Positions 43,978-53,515 are shown, counted from the stretch's first letter. The stretch is DNA of 64,000 nucleotides from CAVXNP01 sp963763305 (GCA_963763305.1 CAVXNP010000001.1:1860001-1924000), one strand, 5' to 3'. Made by a program: numbers and translations. Notes: generated by a model from the letters alone, not told the origin.

Positions 43978-45546
43978 ATGGCAATCAAGGGACGTACCGC
44001 CGTGCGGCTGGCCGCAGTGGCGCTCGCACTGGGCGTGCTGGGGTGGAAGCAGTTCCATTCCCCCGCGTCGGTGCCGCCGGCCGCATCGGCCACCACGGCT
44101 CCGGCTCCAGAGCGCGCCACGCAGGTCGCGGCCACACCACGCACATGGAAGCTGGGCAAGCTCACGCTGACCGCGTGCGAGCTCGGCCGGCCCGACAGTG
44201 GCCTGACCACCGCGGCCTGGTGCACGCCCTTCGAGGTGCCGGAAAACCGCGCCGATCCGCACAGCCGCAGGATCAAGCTGAAGCTGGCGGTGATCCGTTC
44301 GGAGGCGCAACTGCCGGCCAGGGACATGCTGGTGCTGTTGGCCGGCGGCCCCGGCCAGGCGGCCACCGAGGTCTGGCCGGGTGTGGCCGGCGCGCTCGAT
44401 CCGCTGCTGGCCCATCGCAACGTGCTGTTGCTGGACCAGCGCGGCACCGGAGGTTCCAATGCGCTCAGCTGCAAGGCGCCGCCCGCGGGCAAGGAGGGCG
44501 CCCCGTTCGACCCGGAGCAGGTCCGCAGCCAGACCGCCCGATGCCTGCAGGAAGTACGGCAGAAAGCCGACCCGCGCTTCTACACCAGCACCGTGGCCGT
44601 GCAGGACCTGGAGGACGTACGGCAGGCGCTGGGTGCGCCCACCTTCGACCTGGTCGGCGTGTCCTACGGCACCCGCATGGGCCAGCAGTACGCCATGCGA
44701 CACCCCGAGGGCGTGCGCAGCATCGTGCTGGACAGTGTGGTGCCGAACACGCTGGTGCTGGGCGAGGACATGGCGCAGAACCTGGACGACGCGCTCAAGC
44801 AGCAGTTCGCCCGTTGTACCGCGCAGCCGGCCTGCCGCCAGCGCTTCGGCAATTCCTACGACACCCTGTACCAGTTGCGCGATGCGCTGCGTGCCAACCC
44901 GCACAAGGTCAGCTTCCGCGACCCGCTGACCTACAAGCGCGTCGAGCGCACCCTCAGCGAGCAGTCGTTGACCAGCGTGGTACGCATGTTCGCCTACCAG
45001 CCGACCACCGCCGCGCTGCTGCCGCTGTCGATCGATGCCGCGGCGCACGGCGACGTCGGTCCACTGCTGGGCCAGGCCAAGCTGCTGTCGGGCGACCTGC
45101 CGGACACGATCAACGGTGGCATGGAGTCCTCGGTGATCTGTTCGGAGGATGCCGACCTGCTGCAGCCGCGCCCGCAGGACCGCGACACCATCCTGGGCAC
45201 GCGGGTGATGGACGGCATCCACGCGACCTGCTCGGTGTGGCCCAAGGGCGAGCGGCCGGCTGATTTCCACCAGCCGCTGACGACCGCCATCCCGACCCTG
45301 CTGCTGTCTGGCCAGTACGACCCGGTGACGCCGCCGCGCTACGCCGAGGCCGTGCTCAAGCACCTGTCCGATGCACGCCACCTGGTGGCGCCCGGGCAGG
45401 GCCACAACGTGATCGGCGCCGGCTGCATGCCCACGCTGGTGCGCCACTTCATCGAGGACCTGCAGCCGAAGCAGCTCGATGCGAGTTGCCTGAAGCGGCT
45501 CAAGCCGACGCCGCTGTTCATCGACTTCAACGGAGCCACCCCATGA
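43978..45546 (+). CDS. Exported TAP-like alpha/beta hydrolase (S33 peptidase-like)
   Basis: This 522-residue protein has an N-terminal signal/anchor (about residues 8-24) and a tripeptidyl-aminopeptidase-like fold. It has LLAGGPGQAA (oxyanion HGGPG-like motif), LLLDQRGTGGSNAL, the nucleophile elbow GVSYGTRMG, and the C-terminal TAP domain with LSGQYDPVTPP (Asp) and APGQGHNVIGAGC (His). Such enzymes cleave small peptides or proline-containing substrates; the substrate here is unknown. It is followed, with overlap, by a tiny membrane ORF and then the exporter genes. Confidence 0.9.
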   Translation: MAIKGRTAVRLAAVALALGVLGWKQFHSPASVPPAASATTAPAPERATQVAATPRTWKLGKLTLTACELGRPDSGLTTAAWCTPFEVPENRADPHSRRIKLKLAVIRSEAQLPARDMLVLLAGGPGQAATEVWPGVAGALDPLLAHRNVLLLDQRGTGGSNALSCKAPPAGKEGAPFDPEQVRSQTARCLQEVRQKADPRFYTSTVAVQDLEDVRQALGAPTFDLVGVSYGTRMGQQYAMRHPEGVRSIVLDSVVPNTLVLGEDMAQNLDDALKQQFARCTAQPACRQRFGNSYDTLYQLRDALRANPHKVSFRDPLTYKRVERTLSEQSLTSVVRMFAYQPTTAALLPLSIDAAAHGDVGPLLGQAKLLSGDLPDTINGGMESSVICSEDADLLQPRPQDRDTILGTRVMDGIHATCSVWPKGERPADFHQPLTTAIPTLLLSGQYDPVTPPRYAEAVLKHLSDARHLVAPGQGHNVIGAGCMPTLVRHFIEDLQPKQLDASCLKRLKPTPLFIDFNGATP

Positions 45547-45716
45547 CCCGGCCATCCAGGCTTTTTGAGCCCCTGCTGTGGGCCGTGTTGATCATCGTCA
45601 TCGCGCTGTTCGCTGCGCCGCCGCGATTCACCGCGGTGCTGATCCCGGTGCTTGCGGCGATGTCGCTGGCGAGCCGCGCCACCCCCTGCCGCATCCGGAG
45701 CCGAACCCATGATTGA
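45543..45716 (+). CDS. Possible 57-residue membrane protein
   Basis: A short frame starts at the ATG at 45543, which overlaps the preceding hydrolase stop (ATGA), and stops at 45716 inside the ATPase start region. It codes for one hydrophobic segment (LLWAVLIIVIALFAAPP then FTAVLIPVLAAMSLA). The coupling to both neighbours argues for a real gene. The short length and unremarkable C-terminus argue against it. No family is recognised. Confidence 0.4.
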   Translation: MTRPSRLFEPLLWAVLIIVIALFAAPPRFTAVLIPVLAAMSLASRATPCRIRSRTHD

Positions 45717-46443
45717 AGTCAAGGATCTGCACAAGGCGTTCGGCGCGGTGAAGGCCGTCGACGGCGTCGGCTTTGCCGCTCGCGACGGCGAGATCACCGG
45801 CCTGCTGGGGCCCAACGGGGCCGGCAAGACCACCACCCTGCGCATGCTCTATACGTTGATGACCCCGGATCGCGGGCAGGTGCTGGTCGACGGCATCGAC
45901 GCCGCACGCGACCCGTTGGCGGTGCGCCGCCAGCTCGGCGTGCTGCCGGATGCGCGCGGCCTGTACAAGCGCCTCACCGCACGCGAGAACATCGACTACT
46001 TCGCGCGCCTGCAGGGTCTGTCCGAGGACGAGCTGCAGGTGCGCCGCGAGGCCCTGGTGCAGGCGCTGGGCATGGCCGAATTCGCCGACCGCAAGACCGA
46101 GGGCTTTTCCCAGGGCCAGCGGGTCAAGACGGCGATCGCCCGGGCGCTGGTGCACGACCCGCGCAACGTGATCCTGGACGAGCCCACCAACGGGCTGGAC
46201 GTGATGGCCACGCGCGCGCTGCGCCAGTTCATGCTGCAGCTGAAGGCCGAAGGCCGCTGCGTGCTGTTCTCCAGCCACATCATGCAGGAGGTCGGCGCGC
46301 TGTGTGACCGCATCGTGGTGATCGCGCACGGCCGCGTGGTGGCCGACGCTTCGCCCGATGCGCTGCGCGAGCAGACCGGCCAGGCGAACCTGGAGGACGC
46401 CTTCGTGGCATTGATCGGCACCGAAGAGGGACTGGCCGCATGA
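45709..46443 (+). CDS. natA: ABC transporter ATPase (NatA-like)
   Basis: This 244-residue ATPase has Walker A LLGPNGAGKTTTLRM, a signature in the variant form FSQGQRVKTAIARAL (Gln and no second Gly compared with LSGGQ), Walker B VILDEPTNGLD and the switch SSHIMQEV. The variant signature is typical of NatA-type sodium exporters. The ATG at 45709 has GGAG eight bases upstream. It overlaps natB by ATGA. It energises the permease encoded next. Confidence 0.88.
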   Translation: MIEVKDLHKAFGAVKAVDGVGFAARDGEITGLLGPNGAGKTTTLRMLYTLMTPDRGQVLVDGIDAARDPLAVRRQLGVLPDARGLYKRLTARENIDYFARLQGLSEDELQVRREALVQALGMAEFADRKTEGFSQGQRVKTAIARALVHDPRNVILDEPTNGLDVMATRALRQFMLQLKAEGRCVLFSSHIMQEVGALCDRIVVIAHGRVVADASPDALREQTGQANLEDAFVALIGTEEGLAA

Positions 46444-47645
46444 CTACCGTGACCCGACCTGCGCGGCGCAGCCGCGCCTACCTGACCGTGCTGCTGAAGG
46501 AGGTGCGCGAAAACCTGCGCGACCGCCGCACGGTGATCAGCGCGTTCCTCACCGGCCCACTGCTCGGCCCGTTCCTGTTCGTGATGCTGATCAGCTTCAC
46601 CATCAACCGCCAGCTGGACAAGGCCGAGCAACCCTTGCGGGTGCCGGTGATCGGCGCACAGTACGCGCCGAACCTGATCGATGCGTTGAAAAGCGGCAAC
46701 GTGGTGCCACAGCCGGCGATCGCCAACCCGGAGGACGCGGTACGCAAGCAGAACGCCGAGCTGGTGCTGCGCGTCTCGCCGGCGTTTCCGAAGGCCTGGC
46801 GCAAGGGCGAGCAGGCGCAGATCGAGGTGATCTTCGATTCATCACAGCGCGATGCCGGCAGCACGGTCAAGCGGGTCGAGACGCTGGTGGAGAACTATGC
46901 CCGCCAGCAGGGCGCGATGCGGCTGGTGGCGCGCGGGTTGTCGCCCTCGGTGGCGGCGCCGGTGGTGCTGGCCCGGCGCGACCAGGCCACCGCACAGTCC
47001 CGCGCGGTGCTGATGTTCAACATCCTGCCGTACTTCTTCGTGCTGACCATCTTTGTCGGCGGCATGCCGCTGGCGATCGACCTGACCGCCGGCGAGCGCG
47101 AGCGGCAGTCGCTGGAGCCGCTGTTCGCCAACCCGGTGCCGCGCTGGAAGATCTTCCTGGGCAAGCTGTCGGCGATCTGTACCTTCTCCACCGCCAGCCT
47201 GCTGATCTCGCTGACCACCTTCGCCCTGGTCGGGCCGTTCGTGCCGGCCGAGAAGCTGGGCATGGAAATTGACCTGGGGCCGGCGTTCATCTTCCCGGTG
47301 CTGCTGCTGCAGCTGCCGATGATCATCCTGATGGGCGCGCTGCAGTCGATGGTGGCTGCTTTCGCCAAGAGCTATCGCGAGGCACAGACCTACCTGTCGT
47401 TGCTGATGCTGCTGCCGATCCTGCCCAGCGTGGCGCTGATGGTCGCACCGATCAAGCCGCTGGCGTGGATGTATGCGGTGCCGTTGCTGGGCCAGCATCT
47501 GTCCATCCTGGACCTGCTGCGCGGCACCGGCCTGGATACCGGGCACCTGGCGCTGTGCCTGGGCGGCACCTTGCTGGCCGGGCTGGCGGCCACCGCGGCC
47601 ACCATGGGCCTGTACCGCAGCGAACGCCTGGCGATTTCTGGTTGA
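46440..47645 (+). CDS. natB: ABC-2 permease (NatB-like)
   Basis: This 401-residue permease has one N-terminal transmembrane helix, a large extracytoplasmic domain (about residues 55-180) and five to six C-terminal helices, the ABC-2_3/NatB build. Motifs include KEVRENLRDRRTVISAF at the N-terminus and DLTAGERERQSLEPLFANPV in the cytoplasmic loop. NatAB of Bacillus exports sodium, but relatives move peptides or antibiotics. With two exported hydrolases in the same row the substrate could be an organic compound. Confidence 0.88.
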   Translation: MTTVTRPARRSRAYLTVLLKEVRENLRDRRTVISAFLTGPLLGPFLFVMLISFTINRQLDKAEQPLRVPVIGAQYAPNLIDALKSGNVVPQPAIANPEDAVRKQNAELVLRVSPAFPKAWRKGEQAQIEVIFDSSQRDAGSTVKRVETLVENYARQQGAMRLVARGLSPSVAAPVVLARRDQATAQSRAVLMFNILPYFFVLTIFVGGMPLAIDLTAGERERQSLEPLFANPVPRWKIFLGKLSAICTFSTASLLISLTTFALVGPFVPAEKLGMEIDLGPAFIFPVLLLQLPMIILMGALQSMVAAFAKSYREAQTYLSLLMLLPILPSVALMVAPIKPLAWMYAVPLLGQHLSILDLLRGTGLDTGHLALCLGGTLLAGLAATAATMGLYRSERLAISG

Positions 47646-47652
47646 CCTTGAG

Positions 47653-47679
47653 CCTGCCCGCCGTGCCGCGGCGGGCAGG
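47653..47679 (+). terminator. Strong hairpin after natB
   Basis: CCTGCCCGCC and GGCGGGCAGG pair perfectly over ten bases around a seven-base loop, seven bases after the natB stop. There is no T-run, so it is not a textbook intrinsic terminator. It may stabilise the 3' end or act with Rho. Confidence 0.4.
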
Positions 47680-47787
47680 CCTGTCCGGCATGCCGGGCGC
47701 TGCCGACGAGGGGGCGGTGGCAACCGCAGCGGCGCCGAACAGACGGCTGGGGTTACCATCGGAGTTTTCCGCCATGGAGCTGCCTTG

Positions 47788-49492
47788 ATGCGTACCCGCC
47801 TGCTTCCGCTCTGCCTGTTGCTTGCCCTGGCCGGCTGCTCGGCCCCGAACGATGCCTCCACCTCGGCGCCGCGCCAGACCGCCGCGCCGGCGCCTGCTCC
47901 CGCGAGCAGCGCGCCGGCGGTGGAATCGGTGGCTACCGTGCAGCAGCACCTGGACGAGTACGTGCCGGTGAAGCTCACCGCCGACCTGTCCGCGCTGGAC
48001 GCCAACCAGAAGAAGATGGTGGCGCTGCTGATCGAGGCGGCGGACCTGACCAACCCGATCTACTGGCAGCAGTCCTGGGGCGACAAGGCCGCGCTGATGC
48101 AGCGGATCGGGCAGCCGGCTGTGCAGCAGTACGCCGAGCTCAACTACGGCCCGTGGGACCGCCTGCACGACGACCGCCCGTTCGTGCCCGGCGTCGGGCC
48201 GCGCCCGGCCGGCGCGCAGTTCTACCCCAACGACATGACCAAGCAGGAGTTCGAGCAGGCCGACCTGGCCGACAAGACTGCGCTGTACACGCTCGCTGCG
48301 CCGCAACGACGAGGGCAAGCTGGTCACCGTGCCCTACCACGAGGCGTACAAGGCCAACCTGGCCAAGGCCGCCGACCTGCTGCGCCAGGCCGCCAAGCTG
48401 GCCAGGGACGACGGCTTCCGCAAGTACCTCACCCTGCGTGCCGATGCGTTGCAGAGCGACGACTACCAGCCCAGCGATTTCGCCTGGATGGACATGAAGA
48501 ACAACCTGGTCGACATCGTCATCGGCCCGATCGAGACCTACGAGGACCAGCTGTTCGGCTACAAGGCCAGCTACGAGTCCTACGTGCTGATCAAGGACAA
48601 GGCCTGGAGCGATCGCCTGGCGCGCTTCGTGAAGTACCTGCCGCAGCTGCAGCGCGACCTGCCGGTGGAGGCGAAGTACAAGGCCGAGAAGCCCGGCTCC
48701 GACGCCGACCTCAACGCCTACTTCGCGGTGTACTACGCCGGCGACGCCAACGTCGGCGCCAAGACCATCGCCATCAACCTGCCCAACGACGAGCAGGTGC
48801 AGCTGAAGCAGGGCACCCGCCGGCTGCAGCTGGAAAACGTGATGCAGGCGAAGTTCGACAAGATCATGCTGCCGATCGCGCACGAGCTGATCGCCACCGA
48901 CCAGCAGAAGAACCTGAGCTTCGATGCGTTCTTCCAGAACACCATGTTCCACGAGGTGGCGCACGGCCTGGGCATCAAGAACACCCTCGACGGCAAGGGC
49001 ACCGTGCGCAAGGCGCTGAAGGACCAGGCCTCCAGCTTCGAGGAAGGCAAGGCCGACATCCTGGGCCTGTACATGGTCACCCAGCTGGCGCAGAAGGGCG
49101 AGCTGGACAAGAGCAAGCTGATGGACAACTACGTCACCTTCCTGGCCGGCATCCTGCGCTCGGTCCGCTTCGGCGCCAGCGACGCGCACGCCAAGGCGAA
49201 CATGGTCCGCTTCAACTTCTTCAAGCAGCAGGGTGCGTTCTCGCGCGACCCGGACACCGGCCGCTACCGCGTCGACTTCGACAAGATGACCGCCGCCATG
49301 AACGCGCTGTCGGCCAAGCTGCTGACCATCCAGGGCAACGGCGACTATGCCGCGGCCAAGGCACTCACCGACAGCATGGGCCAGGTCGGCCCGCAGCTGG
49401 CCAGCGACCTGAAGCGGCTGAACCAGGCGCATATCCCGGTGGATATCCGCTTCGAGCAGGGGCTGGACGTACTGGGCCTGGCCAAACCCTGA
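47788..49492 (+). CDS. M49-family (dipeptidyl-peptidase III-like) lipoprotein, frameshifted
   Basis: This is a zinc metallopeptidase of the M49 type with a lipoprotein signal (LLLALAGCSAPND; Cys near residue 18). The zinc motif reads FHEVAHGLG, an HExxH pentapeptide rather than the HExxGH hexapeptide of classical DPP III, followed by EEGKADILGLYM for the third ligand. The frame breaks near 48295, where one extra base splits LYTL from RRNDEGKLVTVPYHEAY. Removing it gives 567 residues. The stretch from 48329 to 49492 is clean. It probably degrades short peptides at the cell envelope. Confidence 0.85.
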
Positions 49493-50645
49493 TCGGCGCC
49501 CGGCGCGGCGGTCATCCAGCCGTCGCGCCCGAGGCTGCTGGGCAGGAGCGCCCCTACAGGTGGGCCGTGCCGTGCCGTTGATCGATGTCGGCGCCGGTCA
49601 TCCCTCCGTGATCAGCGCAAGGGGTGACGGCCGCCTGCCAAGCCGGCAAGCGACGCGAATGTGGGAGCGGCTTCAGCCGCGATGGCGCACGGCCGCGAGG
49701 CAAGTCAGCAAGCGACGCAAATGTGGGAGCGGCTTCAGCCGCGATGGCGCACGCAGGTGCGCCTGTGGGTGCCGCGCGACCGCCGCCGAGCCGCGTCCCC
49801 ATGACCCGGCGCCCAGCATCAGGAGCGGGCCGCGGACGCGGCCATCGCGGCTGAAGCCGCTCCTACAGGGAAGCCGCGCCTACAGGCTGGAGTGGCCGTG
49901 CTGTGCCGTTGACCGATGTCGGCGCCGGTCATCCGCCGTGATCAGCGCAAGGGGTGACGGCCGCCTGCCAAGCCGGCAAGCGACGCAGATGTGGGAGCGG
50001 CTTCAGCCGCGATGGCGCACGCAGGTGCGCCTGTGGGTGCCGGCACCCGCCGGCGCGCCCCATGCCCGGGCCCAGCATCAGGAGCGGCCGCGACGCGCCA
50101 TCGCGGCTGAAGCCGCTCCTACAGGGAAGCCGCGCCTACAGGCTGGAGCGGCGTGCGTGCCCGATCGGCGCCGGTCATCCGACCGTGATCAGCGCAGGTG
50201 ACGGCCGCCTGCCAAGCGGCCATCGCGGCTGAAGCCGCTCCTACAGGGAAGCCGCGCCTACAGGCTGGAGTGGCCGTGCCGTGCTGTCTGACCCGGATGT
50301 CAGGCGGCCCGGTCATCCGTCCGGCTGAGCCGCGCACAGGGAAGCCGCGCCTACAGGCTGGAGTGGCCGTGCGTGCTGTTGGGCGCCGGTCTTCCGTCCG
50401 TGATCAGCGCAAGGGGTACGGCCGCCTGCCAAGCCAGCAAGCAACGCGGATGTGGGAGCGGCTTCAGCCGCGATGGCGCACGCAGGTGCGCCTGTGGGTG
50501 GCGTGCGACCGCCGCCGAGCCGCGTCCCCATGACCCGGCGCCCAGCATCAGGAGCGGGCCGCGGGGCGGCCATCGCGGCTGAAGCCGCTCCTACAGGGAA
50601 GCCGCGCCTACAGGGCGGCCATCGCGGCTGAAGCCGCTCCTACAG
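49493..50645. repeat. REP-like repeat array (nine copies in both orientations)
   Basis: The core GGAGCGGCTTCAGCCGCGAT has arms GCGGCT/AGCCGC. Direct copies start at about 49661, 49723, 49991 and 50452. Inverted copies (CCATCGCGGCTGAAGCCGCT, then CCTACAG) start at about 49842, 50099, 50220, 50570 and 50619. Between them recurs a larger composite unit of about 250-310 bases containing GTGATCAGCGCAAGGGG, GTGCGCCTGTGGGTG and AAGCCGCGCCTACAGGCTGG; three fuller copies begin near 49560, 49890 and 50365. The last copy runs into the stop codon of the convergent hydrolase gene. No open frame here is credible. REP elements with this type of core occur in Pseudomonas and Xanthomonadales. Confidence 0.85.
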
Positions 50646-51536
50646 CGGTGGGGGCATGGGCGGTAAAGCAAGCCGCTCGTCCCCCGACGCCCCCTGCAGC
50701 CATGCCGCCACCGCCTGCGGATGCTCCAGCTGGAGGTGATGGCCACCGTCCATGTGGCTCACCCGGATGTCGGCCACGCAATCGATACGGCGCTGCATCG
50801 GCTCACTGGGCAGGTAACTGGTGGCGGGGCGGGCGAGCAGCAGCTCGGTCGGCGCGGTGATGCCGCGCAGCAAGTCGTGAACCTGGCCTTCGGCCAGCCG
50901 CAGCGGCGTGCTGCGGGTCAGTCGCGGGTCGCTGCGCCACTGCCAGCTGCCGCCACTGGACCGGACCCCGCGCTCGACGATCGGGCGCGCCTGGGCCTTC
51001 GGCAGGCCGCTGACCTTGTGGCGCGCCTCAACCGCTTCGTCGATGTTGCGGAAGCGGCGTAACGGTGAGGCGGCCGAGGTGCGTGGCCGAACGCCGTCGC
51101 GGAACCGCTCCAGCGTGCGGCTACCATCATCGCCGAGCGGGCCCAGCCCCTCGATCAGAAACAGGTGCCCGAAGCGCTCGGGTGCCGCAGCGGCGGCCAA
51201 GCTGGCGACGCCCGCGCCCAGCGAATGGCCGAGCAGGTCGCAGCGCGCGATGTCCAGCGCCTCCAGCGCTTCGAGCACCGCCCGGACGTAGTCCACGAAG
51301 TGGTAGTGCAGGCCCGGCGGGAGGTGCCCGGAATGCCCGTGGCCGGGCAGCTCCAGCGCAATCACCCGGCGCTCGGCCAGCAGTGGCGCCAGCGCGGACC
51401 AGCTACCGGCGTTGTCGAGCCAGCCGTGCACAGCCAGCAGCGGCGGTGCGTCGGGGGCGCCCCATTCCTGGGCGGCCAGGCTCAGGCTGGGCAGGACGAT
51501 ACGGCGCTCCACCGGCAACCGCGCGTTCGGTGCCAT
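50640..51536 (-). CDS. Alpha/beta hydrolase
   Basis: This 298-residue soluble hydrolase has LLAVHGWLDNAGSWSALAPL (oxyanion region), LELPGHGHSGHLP, the nucleophile elbow LLGHSLGAGVASL and a C-terminal MDGGHHLQLEHP with the catalytic His. It resembles MEST/serine-hydrolase-like esterases; the substrate is unknown. The ATG at 51536 overlaps the hemH stop by one base (TGATG), so the two are co-translated. Its stop codon lies inside the last REP copy. Confidence 0.9.
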   Translation of the reverse strand: MAPNARLPVERRIVLPSLSLAAQEWGAPDAPPLLAVHGWLDNAGSWSALAPLLAERRVIALELPGHGHSGHLPPGLHYHFVDYVRAVLEALEALDIARCDLLGHSLGAGVASLAAAAAPERFGHLFLIEGLGPLGDDGSRTLERFRDGVRPRTSAASPLRRFRNIDEAVEARHKVSGLPKAQARPIVERGVRSSGGSWQWRSDPRLTRSTPLRLAEGQVHDLLRGITAPTELLLARPATSYLPSEPMQRRIDCVADIRVSHMDGGHHLQLEHPQAVAAWLQGASGDERLALPPMPPPL

Positions 51537-52660
51537 CAAGCGCTCGACCCTCCCATCGCTTCGGCACGCAGACGCGCGGCCTGTTGCCGGGCGTGCGCCG
51601 CGTCGGCGTCGTGGTCGGGCGCGAACTCGGCCCAGCCCTGGGTGTGCTGCAGCACCAGGTCGGCCAGCGCGCGGACCTGGCCGGGCGAATCGTTCAGCGC
51701 CGGGATGTAGCGCAGCTCGCTGCCCCCGGCCTCCAGGAAAAACTCGCGGTTCTGCATGGCGATCTCTTCCAATGTCTCCAGACAGTCCACCGCGAAGCCG
51801 GGCGAGACCACGTCCAGCCGCTGGATGCCCGCCGCGGCCAGCTCCCGCACCGTGACGTCGGTGTACGGGTGCAACCAGCGCTCGCGGCCGACCCGCGACT
51901 GGAAGCTCACCAGCACGTTGGCCGGGTCCACATCCAGCCGCTCGCGCAGCAGCCGTGCGGTGGCCTGGCACTGACAGAAATAGGGGTCGCCGGCGCGCAG
52001 GTAGCGCTCCGGAATGCCGTGGAAGGAGAGCAGCAACCGCTCGCCGCGGCCGTGCTCGGTCCACCACTGCTCGATGCGTTGCGCCAGCGCCTCGATGTGC
52101 GCGGGCTGGTCGTGGTAGTCGTTGACCAGCCGCAGCTCCGGCGGCCAGCGCATCGCCTTGATCGTATCGGCCACTGCGTCGAGCACCGAGCCGGTGGAGG
52201 TGGCCGAGTACTGCGGGTACAGCGGCAGCACCAGCAGGCGCCGCACACCCTCGCGTTGAAGTTGCTCGATCTGCGCGCGCACCGACGGCTGTCCGTAGCG
52301 CATCGCCAGTGCCACCTTGATCGGCCCGGGCCGGCGCTGCGCCAGTTCCTGCTGCAGCGCCTGCGCAAGCGCCTCGCTGCCGCTGCGCAGCGGCGAGCCC
52401 TGTTCGTTCCAGATGCGCGCGTAGGCATGGGCCGAGCGCTTGGGCCGGATCCGCAGGATCACCCCGTGCAGGATCAGCTTCCACAGCCAGCGCGGGTACT
52501 CGATCACCCGCGGGTCGCCCAGGAACTCGGCAAGGTAAGGGCGCACGGCGGCGGCGGTCGGCGCCTCCGGTGTGCCCAGGTTCACCAGCAGTACGCCAGC
52601 CTTCACGGGCCGGTCATGGGTATGCCCGGCAAGGCCGGTATAGTTCAGGCTGCGCGGCAT
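51536..52660 (-). CDS. hemH: Ferrochelatase HemH
   Basis: HemH inserts iron into protoporphyrin IX, the last step of heme synthesis. The 374-residue product shows GVLLVNLGTPEAP at the start, LYPQYSATSTGSVLD, the catalytic His region LLLSFHGIPERYL, and the C-terminal SPGFAVDCLETLEEI. No C-terminal cysteine cluster for a 2Fe-2S centre is seen, as in most gammaproteobacterial enzymes. The ATG at 52660 (MPRSLNYTGL) is preferred over a frame reaching 52861. It is first in a two-gene operon with the hydrolase. Confidence 0.94.
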   Translation of the reverse strand: MPRSLNYTGLAGHTHDRPVKAGVLLVNLGTPEAPTAAAVRPYLAEFLGDPRVIEYPRWLWKLILHGVILRIRPKRSAHAYARIWNEQGSPLRSGSEALAQALQQELAQRRPGPIKVALAMRYGQPSVRAQIEQLQREGVRRLLVLPLYPQYSATSTGSVLDAVADTIKAMRWPPELRLVNDYHDQPAHIEALAQRIEQWWTEHGRGERLLLSFHGIPERYLRAGDPYFCQCQATARLLRERLDVDPANVLVSFQSRVGRERWLHPYTDVTVRELAAAGIQRLDVVSPGFAVDCLETLEEIAMQNREFFLEAGGSELRYIPALNDSPGQVRALADLVLQHTQGWAEFAPDHDADAAHARQQAARLRAEAMGGSSA

Positions 52661-52759
52661 CGTGGTGTCGGAGTGCGATACAGCCGTGAGTCTGCCACAG
52701 CGCAGACCCGGCGTGCCTGCCGACCGCCATGACCGCTTCCCCCACATTGGAGTCAAACC

Positions 52760-53449
52760 ATGTTCAAGCCGTCGCTGCGTCGCTTTACCCTGGTGGCCCT
52801 GAGCCTGCTGCTGCCGACCATGGCCGTGCACGCCGAGGATCCGCCGCTGGAGCGCGCGCAAAATGCGGTGCGCGTACTGAACGAGATCGAGAAGGCGCCC
52901 GACCGCGCGATCCCCCAGGATCTGCTGCGCAATGCCAAGGCGATCGCGGTGATCCCGGACATGGTCAAGGCCGGGCTGATCTTCGGCGGCCGCCGGGGCG
53001 AGGGGCTGATCTCGGTCAAGAGTCCGGACGGCACCTGGTCCAATCCCAGTTTCATCACGCTCACCGGTGGTAGCGTGGGTTTCCAGGCCGGTGTGTCGTC
53101 TACCGACGTGGTGCTGGTGTTCCGCACCCAGCGCGGGGTGGATTCGATCGTCAACGGCAAGTTCACCGTGGGCGGCGACGCATCGGCCGCGGCCGGTCCG
53201 GTCGGCCGTACCGCGACCGCGTCCACCGACGCCCAGCTGAAGGCGGAGATCTACTCCTACTCGCGCTCGCGCGGCCTGTTCGCGGGGGTGGCGCTGGACG
53301 GCTCGGTGCTGCGCATCGATCAGGATGCCAACGCCGCGGTGTATGGCTCCGGCATCACGCCGCGGCGCATCTTCGAAGGTGGGGTGACCGCCGTACCGAC
53401 GCCGGTGGTGAATTTCCGCGACAGCCTGGAGGAGTACACTTCGCGCTGA
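52760..53449 (+). CDS. SYLF (Ysc84) domain lipid-binding protein
   Basis: This 229-residue exported protein has a signal peptide ending near AVHAED and a SYLF domain: LLRNAKAIAVIPDMVKAGLIFGG, RRGEGLISVKSPDGTWSNP, GGSVGFQAGVSSTDVVLVF, and the family's SYSRSRGLFAGVALDGSVL. In eukaryotes the domain binds phosphoinositides; bacterial members are poorly characterised envelope proteins. The start is divergent from hemH. Confidence 0.9.
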   Translation: MFKPSLRRFTLVALSLLLPTMAVHAEDPPLERAQNAVRVLNEIEKAPDRAIPQDLLRNAKAIAVIPDMVKAGLIFGGRRGEGLISVKSPDGTWSNPSFITLTGGSVGFQAGVSSTDVVLVFRTQRGVDSIVNGKFTVGGDASAAAGPVGRTATASTDAQLKAEIYSYSRSRGLFAGVALDGSVLRIDQDANAAVYGSGITPRRIFEGGVTAVPTPVVNFRDSLEEYTSR

Positions 53450-53459
53450 TCGGACCAGG

Positions 53460-53501
53460 CCCGCACTGACGCTGCGGGTTCTGCTGCGGCCCGTTTTTCG
53501 T
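53460..53501 (+). terminator. Possible intrinsic terminator between the SYLF gene and tatA
   Basis: CCCGCACTGACGCTGCGGG (53460-53478) can fold with a six-base stem, and a five-T run follows at 53493-53497 after a GC-rich stretch. The stem and T-run are not adjacent, so the call is weak. Confidence 0.3.
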
Positions 53502-53515
53502 TACCGAGGTTTCGT

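Noticed and set aside
49660..50645. Regularly repeated 28-30-bp sequences resembling a CRISPR array
   Set aside because: Copies occur in both orientations, with unequal gaps that are themselves repeated, and there are no cas genes. They are REP-like palindromes.
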